Positions 55,070-63,971 of a stretch of 64,000 bases of DNA are shown piece after piece. Position 1 is the stretch's first letter. Every line of letters starts with the position of its first letter. A model generated the notes under the pieces. It was not told the origin of the DNA. It ran no database searches and saw nothing but the letters and a program-made list of their open reading frames with translations. Position numbers and translations under genes: made by a program. The stretch covers positions 248,001 through 312,000 of the forward strand of contig NZ_JAINVF010000004.1 of the NCBI RefSeq assembly GCF_020400585.1, given 5' to 3'. The stretch is from Streptomyces sp. NK08204 (lineage in GTDB: Bacteria > Actinomycetota > Actinomycetes > Streptomycetales > Streptomycetaceae).

Positions 55070-55684
55070 GCGGGGGTGCGTACGCGCTGCGGTGACGTCG
55101 CGAACAGCGATGCGCGGAACGACCACTCCGGCGATGCCGGCCCAGGCCCGAGCGTCGAGCCTCCCCTCGACCACGCGCGGTGGCCGGTAACTCCACAGTT
55201 CGCCGCCCGCGGTGGCGGACGTCACCGGCCGCCCCAGCTTCCGCGCACCGATGGCGCGACCATGTTCGCGGCCTCAGCGGAGGGTGCCGTGATGACCGTG
55301 GCGGGGCGCTCCTGTACCGGCGAGGCCGAGCAGTGTCGCGTCGGTAGCCCGCCGGGGCCGGACCTCAGTGCCGGATCCTGGCTTCCCGCCGTACCTCCGG
55401 TTCCCGCACGGCACGCGGCTCCTGGCCGCATCCTTCGGCGCCGACCCCCGGCGGCACTCCGCCACGCCCACCGTCCGGCATCTGCCGGCAACGGTCGTGA
55501 GCGAGTCGCCCGTTGTCGCGGTCGGCAACAGGCCAGGTAAAGCACTGTACTTGTCGTAGTCATGAGGACAAGTCCGTTCGGACATCACCCCATTGGCGGC
55601 ACAACTCTCAGGGACGCCACCGCGTTGACACAGGGCCGGGTATCCCGCCCGGATGTTTGTGTCGATCCCAAGGAGCACCTCTCC
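55070..55684. other. 615-base degenerate stretch
   Basis: Follows the decayed chaplin and precedes an intact one. No frame resembles a known protein and no further chaplin piece was found. CCGGCA/TGCCGG (55475-55488) is a small hairpin. It may be decayed genic DNA; promoter of the next chaplin lies near its end. Confidence 0.4.
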
Positions 55685-55924
55685 ATGTCGCGTATTGCCA
55701 AGGGCCTGGTTCTGACCTCTGCTGCCGTCGCGGCCGTCGCCGGCGGCGCCGGTATGGCCTCCGCCGACTCCGGCGCGCTGGGCAGCGCCGCCAACTCGTC
55801 GGGCGTGGCGTCGGGCAACGTCGTCCAGGCCCCGGTCCACGTGCCGGTCAACGGCTGCGGAAACACCGCCGACGGCGCCGGTCTGCTGAACCCGGCATTC
55901 GCCAACTCCTGCACCACCGGCTGA
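55685..55924 (+). CDS. Short chaplin
   Basis: 79-residue short chaplin. Signal SRIAKGLVLTSAAVAAVAGGA cleaved near ASAD, then NSSGVASGNVVQAPVHVPVNGCGNTADGAGLLNPAFANSCTTG (described in parts: GVASGN, NGCGN, LLNPAFANSC). Two Cys as expected. AAGGAG lies ahead of the ATG. It belongs to the D-H class (single chaplin domain); the specific member cannot be assigned. Works with rodlins and other chaplins in the hydrophobic sheath. Confidence 0.92.
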   Translation: MSRIAKGLVLTSAAVAAVAGGAGMASADSGALGSAANSSGVASGNVVQAPVHVPVNGCGNTADGAGLLNPAFANSCTTG

Positions 55925-56125
55925 CGCTCAGGGCGCACCCCATCGGCCGGCTGCCCGCCCCGCACATCCGTCGCGGGGCGGACGGCCGGTTTCTGCTTTC
56001 CACCGGGGCAGATCTCAGGGATCTCATATGTCTTCTGGCTACGGGGTTTCCCGTCCGGCAGGGTCTCGTTAGGCACGGCGTCGCAATCCCCTGGGGTGAC
56101 CTGGGTTTCCGAAGAGAGGAACACG

Positions 56126-56416
56126 ATGAAGTCCCTGAAGGCTGCCGCCGTCGTCGCCGGTTCGATCGCCCTTGCCGGCGTCGCCGCGCCCGCGTTCGCC
56201 CACAACGCCGCCGACCTGACGCCCACCAGCCTCAACGGCGCCGCAAACACGCTCACGAAGGGCCCCCTCACCCTGAACGACGCGATGCCGCTCCAGCACC
56301 CGTCGAACGCGCTGAACACCGAGAACAAGGACTCCGCGCTCAACACGGTCAAGGGTGTGACCGGCGCGCTGAACCAGCACAACCCGCTGCTCGGCGGCCT
56401 GCCCCTGCAGCGCTGA
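56126..56416 (+). CDS. Small secreted protein beside the chaplins
   Basis: 96-residue exported protein. Signal peptide (KSLKAAAVVAGSIALAGVAA, cleaved near AFA) is chaplin-like, but the mature part has no chaplin domain and no Cys: HNAADLTPTSLNGAANTLTK, then NALNTENKDSALNTVKGVTG and LNQHNPLLGGLPL. Repeated LN/NA turns suggest an extracellular structural role. Family not recognised. AGAGAGGAA precedes the ATG. Its position suggests joint developmental regulation with the chaplins. Confidence 0.75.
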   Translation: MKSLKAAAVVAGSIALAGVAAPAFAHNAADLTPTSLNGAANTLTKGPLTLNDAMPLQHPSNALNTENKDSALNTVKGVTGALNQHNPLLGGLPLQR

Positions 56417-56600
56417 CATCCGCCCCGCAGGGCCGGCGCCGCACTCGCGGACCGGCCCTCGCCGTGTCCCGAGGTGCGCTTCCGGACCCCGGACCGCTTT
56501 CGACGCCGCATCCCTCATTCGTGTGGAGCAGTGGCGGGCACTGGTCCGGAAGGGTGAGAGGCCGCCCGGCGGCGCGAAGCCGCGTCGATAGGGTCGCGCG

Positions 56601-57101
56601 GTGACCCCAACCTCACGCGAGACCCGTGCCTTCCGCGCCGTCGATCTCGGCACGCTCGTCGTCCTGGCATGGAGCGGCGAGGCCCCGGACGGCACCGACA
56701 TGCCCCACCTGCTGGCCTACTCCCTCGGGGATGCCGAGGGCGGCCCGCGGACGACAGCGGCGGCGGTCGAGCATCTGCTGGTGAGCAACGGCCTGCCGGT
56801 CGGCGGCGACCTCGTCGACGGCACCACCAGACCCAGCCTGCCCATCACCCTGCTGGTGGAGGCCGGCCAGGCCGTCGTCACCATGCCACACCTGGTTGCG
56901 CAGGCCGAAGCGCCCCAAGAGTGGTTCGCCGCCGTCGCCGAACGGGGCTACGCCTACCTCGTCTTCACCACCCGCGCCTGGCCCGAGGGCGCGCCCGGCA
57001 GCATCATCGACCCGGCCGCGCTCGCCGCGTTCGCCGGCGCCGAGGAGACCCTGAGCGCCGCCGCGCACGTCGTCCTGCCGGCCCGCAGCCTGCGCGGGTG
57101 A
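56601..57101 (+). CDS. Conserved hypothetical Streptomyces protein
   Basis: 166-residue cytoplasmic protein starting at GTG 56601. Contains DLGTLVVLAWSGEAPDGTDMP, AYSLGDAEGGP, LPITLLVEAGQAVVTMPHLV and YLVFTTRAWPEG; resembles a Streptomyces-restricted family I associate with DUF5949 (recall, unverified). No catalytic motif is evident. A hairpin follows at 57155-57171. It is the last gene before the probable island. Confidence 0.72.
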   Translation: MTPTSRETRAFRAVDLGTLVVLAWSGEAPDGTDMPHLLAYSLGDAEGGPRTTAAAVEHLLVSNGLPVGGDLVDGTTRPSLPITLLVEAGQAVVTMPHLVAQAEAPQEWFAAVAERGYAYLVFTTRAWPEGAPGSIIDPAALAAFAGAEETLSAAAHVVLPARSLRG

Positions 57102-57154
57102 TGACTTCCGGCCGTGTACGCTCGCCGTATCGACAGGCAGCTGCCGACCTGAAA

Positions 57155-57171
57155 CGCGGCTCGAAGCCGCG
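57155..57171. terminator. Hairpin after the hypothetical gene
   Basis: Perfect 7-bp stem CGCGGCT (57155-57161) / AGCCGCG (57165-57171) with a CGA loop, 54 bases after the stop. Confidence 0.6.
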
Positions 57172-57253
57172 GGCGAATCTCCCGGAGATGGCGGCGGAGC
57201 CGGACGGATCGGGCGCTGGCCGAATCATCTCCCTCCGAGAGCTCCCGAGCAGC

Positions 57254-57278
57254 AAAAACAGCCCTTCCGAAGGACGGC
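57254..57278 (-). terminator. Minus-strand intrinsic terminator
   Basis: Read on the minus strand: GTCCTT-CGG-AAGGGC hairpin followed by CTG and TTTTT (57254-57258). It lies just past the tRNA-like fragment, in the right place for a tRNA gene terminator. Confidence 0.6.
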
Positions 57279-57284
57279 GCAGAA

Positions 57285-57317
57285 TGGACGCCCCCAGCAG
57301 CACTCGAACCTGCGGCC
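57285..57317 (-). other. tRNA 3'-end-like fragment (possible att site)
   Basis: On the minus strand, GCAGG-TTCGAGT-GCTGC followed by TGGGGGC and GTCCA looks like a tRNA T-arm, acceptor strand and CCA-like end, with one T-stem mismatch. No matching 5' half exists at higher coordinates, so it is only a 3' piece. Integrative elements use tRNA 3' ends as attachment sites, leaving such fragments at one edge. Confidence 0.45.
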
Positions 57318-57761
57318 CGGCGCTCGGCGCGCACGTGCCCCTCTGCTGAACTGACCTGCACCGACGCACCCTCCGTCGGCGGTGCCGACTCGCCCCGCGG
57401 CCGATGTGCGCGGCGGGTCCGCGGGGCGAGGGGCGCGGGCATGAAGCAGGCGCTGGACGTGCTCGGATTCCTCGCCTGGTGCAGGCTGCCCTCGGCCTGC
57501 TGCACGAGTGGCTCCCCGGGGACGTGCGCCCGGTGCAACGGCCCGGCCTGCTCGGTGGCCACGGAGTCCGCACGAGCGTCATTCCCGTCGTGCCGGGGAC
57601 AACCCTGATTGCGACGGCGGCGAGCCGGGCAGAGAACCCATGGCTCGAGCCGGGCGGCCCAGGATCGTACCCGCGCGGCTGCCTCCCCCCGCGAGATCTC
57701 GCCAAGTCGGCGACAAGTCACGGAACAGTGCCAGACAAGTCCTGTGGCCGAACCTTTGCGC

Positions 57762-58721
57762 ATGGAGCGTCAATTTCAGGACACCACCATCAGCGAAGCG
57801 GCCTGGCTCGGCCCCGAAGACGCGGTGCGAGGGCTCTACGCGGCGATCGAGGAGTCGGCTCGGACACTGGAAGTGCCGTGCGAGCGGGACAAGGTCCTGC
57901 CCCTCCTGAACGCGTACAGCGACGGTCTCGCCGAGGCCGTGGTCGCGTTCCGGGTGGCGACCGGTGAGCGTCGGGCGGGAGACCTCGACTGCCGGTTCAC
58001 GGTGCCGCGAAACGTCGATCCGTACGAGCGGGCCGTCGAGAAGGGTCTGCTCCCGAAGACGGACCACCCCGTCGGCGAACTGCTCGCGGACATCCGGGCC
58101 CACTGCCCCGTCGACAGCTACGGCATCGACTTCGGGATCGTCGGGGGCCTCAAGAAGATCTGGGTCGTCCTGCCCCGGACCGACCTCCAGAGCGTGGCGA
58201 AGCTCGCCGGGATTCCCTCCATGCCGCGCGGTCTGGGCGCGAGCATCGACTTCTTCCAGAGGCACGGCCTCGGCGACACCGCCGGCCTGCTCGGTATCGA
58301 CTACCGCAACAAGACGGTGAACGTCTACTTCGGCGAGCAGCCCGCCGAGTGCTTCGAGCCGGAGGCCATCCGCTCGATGCTCAGCGAGTCCGGGCAGGCG
58401 GCCCCGACCGAGCGCATGCTCAGGCTGGGCCGGCAGGCATTCGGTATCTACGTGACCGTGAGCTGGGACTCCCCGAAGCTCGAACGCATCTGCTTTGCCG
58501 TGGCGACCGAGAACCCGATGAACCTCGGTGTTCCGATCGACTCGAGGATCGAGCGATTCGTCAAGCACGTGCAGGCTTCCCAGGTCAATCGGAAATTCGT
58601 CTACGCCGTCGCCTCCCAGCCCGATGGCGAGTACTACAAGCTCCAGTCGTACTACCGCTGGGCCGACGAAGTGATGGACATCATGCAGCTGTCCGACGGG
58701 GCCATCGAGGAGCCGGTATAG
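57762..58721 (+). CDS. Aromatic prenyltransferase, NphB/CloQ (ABBA) family
   Basis: 319-residue soluble ABBA-fold prenyltransferase attaching an isoprenoid to an aromatic acceptor. Aligns by eye along its whole length with NphB: CERDKVLPLLNAYSD, AFRVATGERRAGDLDCRFTVP, PVDSYGIDFGIVGGLKKIWVV, IPSMPRGLGASIDFF and DYRNKTVNVYFG. Family features support a Mg-dependent or independent geranyl/farnesyl transferase; no DDxxD motif is needed. Start ATG 57762 has no strong ribosome site, and its upstream frame is non-coding. Only 67 bases separate it from the FAD monooxygenase. Confidence 0.92.
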   Translation: MERQFQDTTISEAAWLGPEDAVRGLYAAIEESARTLEVPCERDKVLPLLNAYSDGLAEAVVAFRVATGERRAGDLDCRFTVPRNVDPYERAVEKGLLPKTDHPVGELLADIRAHCPVDSYGIDFGIVGGLKKIWVVLPRTDLQSVAKLAGIPSMPRGLGASIDFFQRHGLGDTAGLLGIDYRNKTVNVYFGEQPAECFEPEAIRSMLSESGQAAPTERMLRLGRQAFGIYVTVSWDSPKLERICFAVATENPMNLGVPIDSRIERFVKHVQASQVNRKFVYAVASQPDGEYYKLQSYYRWADEVMDIMQLSDGAIEEPV

Positions 58722-58788
58722 CGAACCCGCTCAACGGTCCTGAGAAATAACGCTCTTCGGAATTCTGCTGCTTTATGGAAGGACATAA

Positions 58789-60555
58789 ATGGGAGCCATC
58801 GAAGTCCCGGTACTGATCGTGGGCGGCGGCGGGTGCGGTCTGTCCGCCTCGGCTTTCCTTTCCGATCACGGTGTCGATCACCTGCTGGTGGAGCGGCGCG
58901 CGGACACGTCGAAGCTGCCGAAGGCGCACTACATCAACCAGCGCACGATGGAGATCTTCCGCCAGCACGGGATCTACGATGCGGTGGCCGAACAGGCCGC
59001 GTCGCCAGAGCAGTTCGGCATGGTGCGCTGGCAGACCACGCTCGCCGGTGAGCAGCCGCTGGACGCGCGGGTGATCCACGAGATGGACGGTTTCGGCGGC
59101 GGTTCGCTGCGCGAGACCTACGAGGCGGCCGGGCCCGTCATGCCCGCCAAGCTGCCGCAGGTGCGGCTGGAGCCGATCCTTCTCAAGCACGCCAAGGAGC
59201 GCAACCCCGAGCGCGTCCTGTTCGGCCACGAGCTGACCACCCTGAGCGACCAGGGTGACAAGGTCGTCGCCGAGATCCGCAACACCGAGACCGGGGAGAT
59301 CACCACGGTCGAGGCGCAGTACGTCATCGCCGCGGACGGCGGTCGTACGGTCGGTGCCGCTCTCGGCGTGCAGATGCAGGGCCTGCCCGCCCTGTTCGAC
59401 GCCACCACGATCTACTTCGCCGCCGACCTGTCGGAGGTGTGGAGCGAGGGATCGGTGATCACCTGGTTCCTCAACCCCTACCGCCAGGACCTCTCCAGCG
59501 CCCTCATCGAGATGGGTCCGACCTGGGGCAAGCAGTGCGAGGAATGGGGCATGCACCTGTCCCTGGCCGGCGTCGACCGCGACGACGAGCAGGCCGTGAC
59601 CGCCCGGATCCGTGAGGTTCTCGGCCTGCCCGACCTGGAGCTGACGCTGCACCAGGTGACGAACTGGACCGTGGAGGCCGTACTCGCCGAGCACTACCGT
59701 TACGGCCGCGTGCTGCTCGCCGGTGACGCCGCGCACCGCCAGCCGCCCGCCGTCGGCCTCGGCCTGAACACCGGCATCCAGGACGCGCACAACCTGGCCT
59801 GGAAGCTCGCCGCCGTGGTCAAGGGCAGCGCGTCCGACAGCCTGCTCGACACCTACGAGGCGGAGCGGCGGCCGATCGGCCAGTTCAACCTGGGCTGGGC
59901 GATGTCCGCGGCGTCCCACCATCAGGTCGTCATCGACGCCGCCGTCGGTCTCGGCCAGCACGTCCCGCCGGAGCGCCGTACCCCGGTGTTCGCCGGGTTC
60001 TTCGCCCCGACTCCGATGGGTGTGGCCCAGCGGGCCCGGTCCGCGGAGATCTTTGCCACCCACCGCGCCGAGTGCCAGGCCCATGACGTGGAGATCGGCT
60101 TCGCCTACGAGGCGGGCGCCGTCGTCGCGGACGGAAGCAAGCCGCCGGCCCGCGCCCCGCTGGGCGACGTGTACCAGGCCACCACGCGCCCGGGGCACCG
60201 GCTGCCGCACGCGTGGCTCGAGCACGACGGGCAGCGTGTGTCCACCCTGGACCTCACCGGCTCCACGACCGGCTTCGTACTGATCACCGGCACGGGCGGC
60301 TCGGCGTGGGTCGAGGCCGCCGCGCGGGTGGCGGAGAAGTTCTCGGTACCGGTCGTCGCGGTCCGTGTCGGTGAGGGCGCGGAGTACGCGGACGTCGACG
60401 GCCGCTGGGCGGCCGTGCGGGAGATCGCCGACGGGGGCGCCGTCCTGGTCCGCCCCGACAACCACGTGGCCTTCCGAAGCATGAGCGGCGACGAGAACCC
60501 GGCCGCGGCCCTGGCCGACGCCATCTCCCAGGTCCTGGACCGCAACGCCGCCTAG
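58789..60555 (+). CDS. FAD-dependent aromatic monooxygenase (PheA/TfdB type)
   Basis: 588-residue group A flavoprotein hydroxylase. N-terminal dinucleotide fold VLIVGGGGCGLSAS, second FAD motif GDAAHRQPPAVGLGLNTGIQDAHNLAWKL, and a thioredoxin-like C-terminal domain (VLVRPDNHVAFRS at the end). Such enzymes hydroxylate or epoxidise aromatic polyketides or prenyl-aromatics. Strong GGAAGGA site before ATG 58789. Likely co-transcribed with the prenyltransferase, and followed by a 14-bp perfect terminator. Confidence 0.93.
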   Translation: MGAIEVPVLIVGGGGCGLSASAFLSDHGVDHLLVERRADTSKLPKAHYINQRTMEIFRQHGIYDAVAEQAASPEQFGMVRWQTTLAGEQPLDARVIHEMDGFGGGSLRETYEAAGPVMPAKLPQVRLEPILLKHAKERNPERVLFGHELTTLSDQGDKVVAEIRNTETGEITTVEAQYVIAADGGRTVGAALGVQMQGLPALFDATTIYFAADLSEVWSEGSVITWFLNPYRQDLSSALIEMGPTWGKQCEEWGMHLSLAGVDRDDEQAVTARIREVLGLPDLELTLHQVTNWTVEAVLAEHYRYGRVLLAGDAAHRQPPAVGLGLNTGIQDAHNLAWKLAAVVKGSASDSLLDTYEAERRPIGQFNLGWAMSAASHHQVVIDAAVGLGQHVPPERRTPVFAGFFAPTPMGVAQRARSAEIFATHRAECQAHDVEIGFAYEAGAVVADGSKPPARAPLGDVYQATTRPGHRLPHAWLEHDGQRVSTLDLTGSTTGFVLITGTGGSAWVEAAARVAEKFSVPVVAVRVGEGAEYADVDGRWAAVREIADGGAVLVRPDNHVAFRSMSGDENPAAALADAISQVLDRNAA

Positions 60556-60562
60556 TTCGACC

Positions 60563-60605
60563 GGAGCGCGAAACGCACCTCTCCGGCAGGCGCGTTTCGC
60601 GCTCC
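60563..60605 (+). terminator. 14-bp perfect terminator after the monooxygenase
   Basis: GGAGCGCGAAACGC (60563-60576) pairs fully with GCGTTTCGCGCTCC (60592-60605). It divides the monooxygenase and oxidase genes despite their 92-base gap. Confidence 0.88.
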
Positions 60606-60647
60606 ATCGTCCGGCTCGCCAGTTTTCCTCGACGAAAGAGTCAGCAC

Positions 60648-62156
60648 ATGATCAACCGCAGATCTTTCCTCCTCGGTGCGGGAGGGGCCGCGCTGGCCGT
60701 GCCCGCGCTGTCCGGCTTCGCCACCGCCCGTGCCTCCAGCATCAGGTGGGACGTCCTCAGCAAGCACCTCGACGGCCGTGTCGTGCTGCCGTCGGACGCG
60801 GACTACCAGACGGCCAAGCAGCTGTACCAGGTGCAGTTCGACGCCACCTCGCCGAAGGCGGTCGCCTACGCCGCCAGCCCCGCCGACGTGGCGGTGTGCC
60901 TGCGCTTCGCCCAGGACAACGCGATCCCCGTGGCCGCGCGCAGCGGCGGCCACAGCCTGGGCGGGTACTCCACGACGCCGGGCCTCGTCATCGACGTGTC
61001 CAAGCTCAACGGCATCGCCGTCGGCAGCGAGACCACGCGGCTCGGGGCGGGCGCGCAGCTCGTCGACATCACGAACACGCTCGCGCCGAACGGCCTCACG
61101 ATATCCGGCGGTTACTGCCCGACCGTCGCCGTCGGCGGATTCCTCCAGGGGGGCGGCTTCGGCCTGTTCACCCGGAGCATCGGCATGGCCTCGGACAAGG
61201 TGAAGTCCGCACGGGTGGTCCTCGCCGACGGCAGTTACGTGACCGCCTCCGCCGAAGAGCACAGTGACCTGTACTGGGCGCTGCGCGGCGGCGGCGGCGG
61301 CAACTTCGGCATCGTGACCTCCTTCGAGATCACCCCGTCCCCCCTCACCAAGCTCGCCGCCTGCACCCTCACCTTCAGCTACGACCAGTCGCTGGACCTG
61401 CTCGACGCCTGGCCGCGGTGGCTGGCCGACGCACCGTGGACGATGGGCAGCGGCCTCAACATCAGTCTCGACGACGCGGCCCCCGGCAAGGTCCCGGTCG
61501 CGACAGTCTTCCTGGGCTCCATGGAGCCCGGCCCCGGCTTCACCGCCGAGGTCGACCGGCTGATCTCCATGATCGGCCAGACCCCGGTGTCCAGGCAGGA
61601 GTACACCGCCCCGTACCAGTCGGTCATGATGTACCTCTACTCGTGCGCCGACCTCACGGTGCCCGAGTGCCACCGCAGCGACACCGACGGGGGCAAGATA
61701 GCCCGCCCGGGCTTCGGGACCTGGCGCAGCCGTCTGTTCAGCGAGGCGATGCCGCGTGAGGGCTGGGAGAAGGCGCTCGCCGTGATGGACACGGACCGGA
61801 TCGCCGGACAGGCGCGCCGGATCCAGGTCTCCGCGCTCGGCGGACAGGTCAACACGATGTCGCGCACGGCCACCGCGTACGTGCACCGCGACACGCTCTA
61901 TTCCGCCAGTTTCCTGACCGCGACCGCGGCGTGGCCGGTCAGCGACGAGGCGAGGGCCGCCGCGCAGCGCTTCTCCGACAACGGCTTCGCCGTGCTCGAC
62001 CCGTACTCCAACGGTGAGACGTACCAGAACTTCATCGACCCCAACCTGTCGGACTGGCAGCAGTCCGCCTACGCGGAGAACTCCCAGCGACTGGCGCAGA
62101 TCAAGGGCAAGTACGACCCGTACAACGTGTTCAGCTTCGCGCAGAGCATTCGCTGA
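60648..62156 (+). CDS. Tat-exported berberine bridge enzyme-like FAD oxidase
   Basis: 502-residue flavin oxidase of the BBE/oxygen-oxidoreductase family. The N-terminal INRRSFLLGAGGAALAVPAL is a twin-arginine signal. Bicovalent FAD is indicated by H102 (RSGGHSLGG) and C157 (SGGYCPTVAVGG), followed by GGGFGLFTRSIGMASD; the C-terminus has the BBE tail (YAENSQRLAQIKGKYDPYNVF). Related enzymes cyclise or oxidise prenylated aromatics, including cannabinoid-type ring closure; the actual reaction is unknown. Export suggests a late extracellular step. Flanked by strong terminators on both sides. Confidence 0.92.
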   Translation: MINRRSFLLGAGGAALAVPALSGFATARASSIRWDVLSKHLDGRVVLPSDADYQTAKQLYQVQFDATSPKAVAYAASPADVAVCLRFAQDNAIPVAARSGGHSLGGYSTTPGLVIDVSKLNGIAVGSETTRLGAGAQLVDITNTLAPNGLTISGGYCPTVAVGGFLQGGGFGLFTRSIGMASDKVKSARVVLADGSYVTASAEEHSDLYWALRGGGGGNFGIVTSFEITPSPLTKLAACTLTFSYDQSLDLLDAWPRWLADAPWTMGSGLNISLDDAAPGKVPVATVFLGSMEPGPGFTAEVDRLISMIGQTPVSRQEYTAPYQSVMMYLYSCADLTVPECHRSDTDGGKIARPGFGTWRSRLFSEAMPREGWEKALAVMDTDRIAGQARRIQVSALGGQVNTMSRTATAYVHRDTLYSASFLTATAAWPVSDEARAAAQRFSDNGFAVLDPYSNGETYQNFIDPNLSDWQQSAYAENSQRLAQIKGKYDPYNVFSFAQSIR

Positions 62157-62180
62157 GCCAGGTCATTCGACGCTTCTTGT

Positions 62181-62227
62181 CGGCCGCCGCTGTGGCGTGT
62201 CAGCTCATCACGCCGCAGCGGCGGCCG
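62181..62227 (+). terminator. 19-bp terminator after the oxidase
   Basis: CGGCCGCCGCTGTGGCGTG (62181-62199) pairs with CACGCCGCAGCGGCGGCCG (62209-62227), 18 Watson-Crick pairs and one G-T, 9-base loop. The cyclase therefore probably has its own promoter in 62228-62333. Confidence 0.9.
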
Positions 62228-62333
62228 AGTGTCGTCATCCACCACCTCAAGCACGACCTTGACCCATGGGTGTTCGCTCCGGGTTCGTCGGTGTTCTTGG
62301 CCACGGCCGGGCGTCATAAGTGAGGAGCACGGA

Positions 62334-63971
62334 ATGAAACCGCAGTTGACGTCTTTCGCTCCCCTGCCGTGGCCGGCCGAAGTCGACCCGGACCACGTTC
62401 GCCGGGCCACGTCCCGGCTGCTCGCTCATGTCAGCGGCCAGGTCGGGACCGACGGCGCCATACGCGGACTCTGCGACAGCCGTGTGCTGGAGTCGGCGCT
62501 CGCGCTGTCGCTGATGACGCGCATCGGTGCGGTCTCCCCCGAGCGGGACCGCCTGCTCGGCTACCTCCAGGCGCGGCAGCATGCCCCGCAGCGGCTCGAC
62601 CGCGTCCTCTCCACGCTGGCCGTCCAGCGGGCCACCGGCGAGGAGGCCGCCGGTGACAGCGAACTCGTCGGCAAGTTGACGGCAGGGGTGCTCGGCGCCG
62701 CGCCGGGGTTCATCTCGACCCGCCGCCGCAAGATGGTCTCGGCGGTGCTGTCGGTGCTCGGCTGCCCGCTGCCGGCCGACGTCGCGCCCGCGGCCGACGA
62801 GCAGTCCCCCACCGATCCCCTGCACTCCTGGGCCGCCGTCCAGCAGGCCGCCGTGGCCCTGATCCTCGCCACCGCCGCGGGCGTCAGCAACCAGGCAACC
62901 GCCGACGCCCTGCGCACGCTGGTCGCCACGGACCCGGCGAACACGGTGTGGGAGGGCTATGTCCTGATGCACCTGCTCACCCTGCACGCCCTGGCCGGGG
63001 TCCCCGGGCAGGAGGCGACCGTACGCAAGGGTGTGCAGACGGTGCTCCGGCACCAGCGTGCGGACGGCGGCTTCCCGTTCGTGGCCGAGATGCACAACTG
63101 GTGCACCTCGACCGGCGGTATCGCCCTGGCCGCGGCCGGCGCCCCGCTCGGCCTGCTGCACCGGATGGCGGGCATGCTCGTCACCCACCAGGGCGGCGCC
63201 GCGCACGCCACCCTCTCCCGCGGTGCCACACTCACCGGCGGCTGGTCCATGTCCCCCGGCGTCGCGCAGAACGACGTCGACGACACCGCGTGCGCCCTGG
63301 AGTTCCTCCAGGCGATCGATCCGGTCGCCCACGGCGGCTCGGTGCGACGCGGCGTGGACGCACTGCTGGCCGTGCAGGGCGAGGACGGCGGGTTCCCGAC
63401 CTATGTCGCCGGTGCCTCCTCCGAGCCGTGCATGACCGCCGCGGCCGTCTGCGCGCTCGCGCCGCACGCCTCGACCCTCGCGGCCCAGGACCGCGCCCTG
63501 GGCTTCCTCGCCGACAGCCAGCAGGCGGACGGCGGTTGGGAGCCGGGGTGGAGCAGCAGCCGGCTCCACACCCTCTTCCGTGCCCGCCTCGCCGCGGCCA
63601 CCGCGGGCCCGCACGACCGCCGTACGGCGGCCATGGCCGAGCGGATCGAGCGGACGGTGCGCGAGACGCAGAACGACGACGGCGGCTGGGGCATGCAGCC
63701 CGGCGATCCCAGCGACGACATCAGCACCGCCTACGGCGTGATCACGCTGACCTGCGGGACCGACGAGCAGCCGATCGGGCGCGCGCTGGCCTGGCTGCTC
63801 GAACACCAGGACGCGGACGGTGGTTTCAGCGGCCCGCCCGACATGGTCGGCCCCCGCCCGTTCCCTTACAAGTTCCCGGTCCTGACCGACATTCCGGTGC
63901 TTCTCGCGTTCGGTCATGTCCGTTCCCGCGTCACCGGCGCGGCGCCCGTGCTGGAGGCATCGGTGCGCTGA
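62334..63971 (+). CDS. Class II (DxDD) terpene cyclase, squalene-hopene cyclase-like
   Basis: 545-residue alpha-barrel protein of the prenyltransferase/squalene-oxidase repeat superfamily. Carries the DxDD protonation motif D314-V-D-D317 (NDVDDTACALE) and several QW-like repeats: QRADGGF ~241, QGEDGGFPTY ~348, QQADGGWEPGW ~396, QNDDGGWGM ~446 and QDADGGF ~492. This marks protonation-initiated cyclisation of a prenyl chain (drimane, labdane or merosesquiterpene type) rather than diphosphate ionisation. AGGAG lies before ATG 62334. In the cluster it could cyclise the prenyl group added by the NphB-like enzyme. Confidence 0.92.
   Translation: MKPQLTSFAPLPWPAEVDPDHVRRATSRLLAHVSGQVGTDGAIRGLCDSRVLESALALSLMTRIGAVSPERDRLLGYLQARQHAPQRLDRVLSTLAVQRATGEEAAGDSELVGKLTAGVLGAAPGFISTRRRKMVSAVLSVLGCPLPADVAPAADEQSPTDPLHSWAAVQQAAVALILATAAGVSNQATADALRTLVATDPANTVWEGYVLMHLLTLHALAGVPGQEATVRKGVQTVLRHQRADGGFPFVAEMHNWCTSTGGIALAAAGAPLGLLHRMAGMLVTHQGGAAHATLSRGATLTGGWSMSPGVAQNDVDDTACALEFLQAIDPVAHGGSVRRGVDALLAVQGEDGGFPTYVAGASSEPCMTAAAVCALAPHASTLAAQDRALGFLADSQQADGGWEPGWSSSRLHTLFRARLAAATAGPHDRRTAAMAERIERTVRETQNDDGGWGMQPGDPSDDISTAYGVITLTCGTDEQPIGRALAWLLEHQDADGGFSGPPDMVGPRPFPYKFPVLTDIPVLLAFGHVRSRVTGAAPVLEASVR

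Larger units (their letters stand above)
57102..57761. other. 660-base junction region with tRNA-like fragment
   Basis: No convincing gene. Holds a hairpin (57155-57171), a minus-strand terminator (57254-57278), a tRNA 3'-end-like fragment (57285-57317) and then ~440 bases of unassigned sequence leading to the biosynthetic genes. A short stretch around 57470-57590 has coding-like bias but no recognisable product. Confidence 0.5.

Noticed and set aside
55274..55840. Minus-strand frame between the chaplins
   Set aside because: Runs across an intact chaplin and its leader; composition is non-coding.
57404..57967. Open frames between the tRNA-like fragment and prenyltransferase
   Set aside because: No homologous pattern and no ribosome sites; too weak to call.
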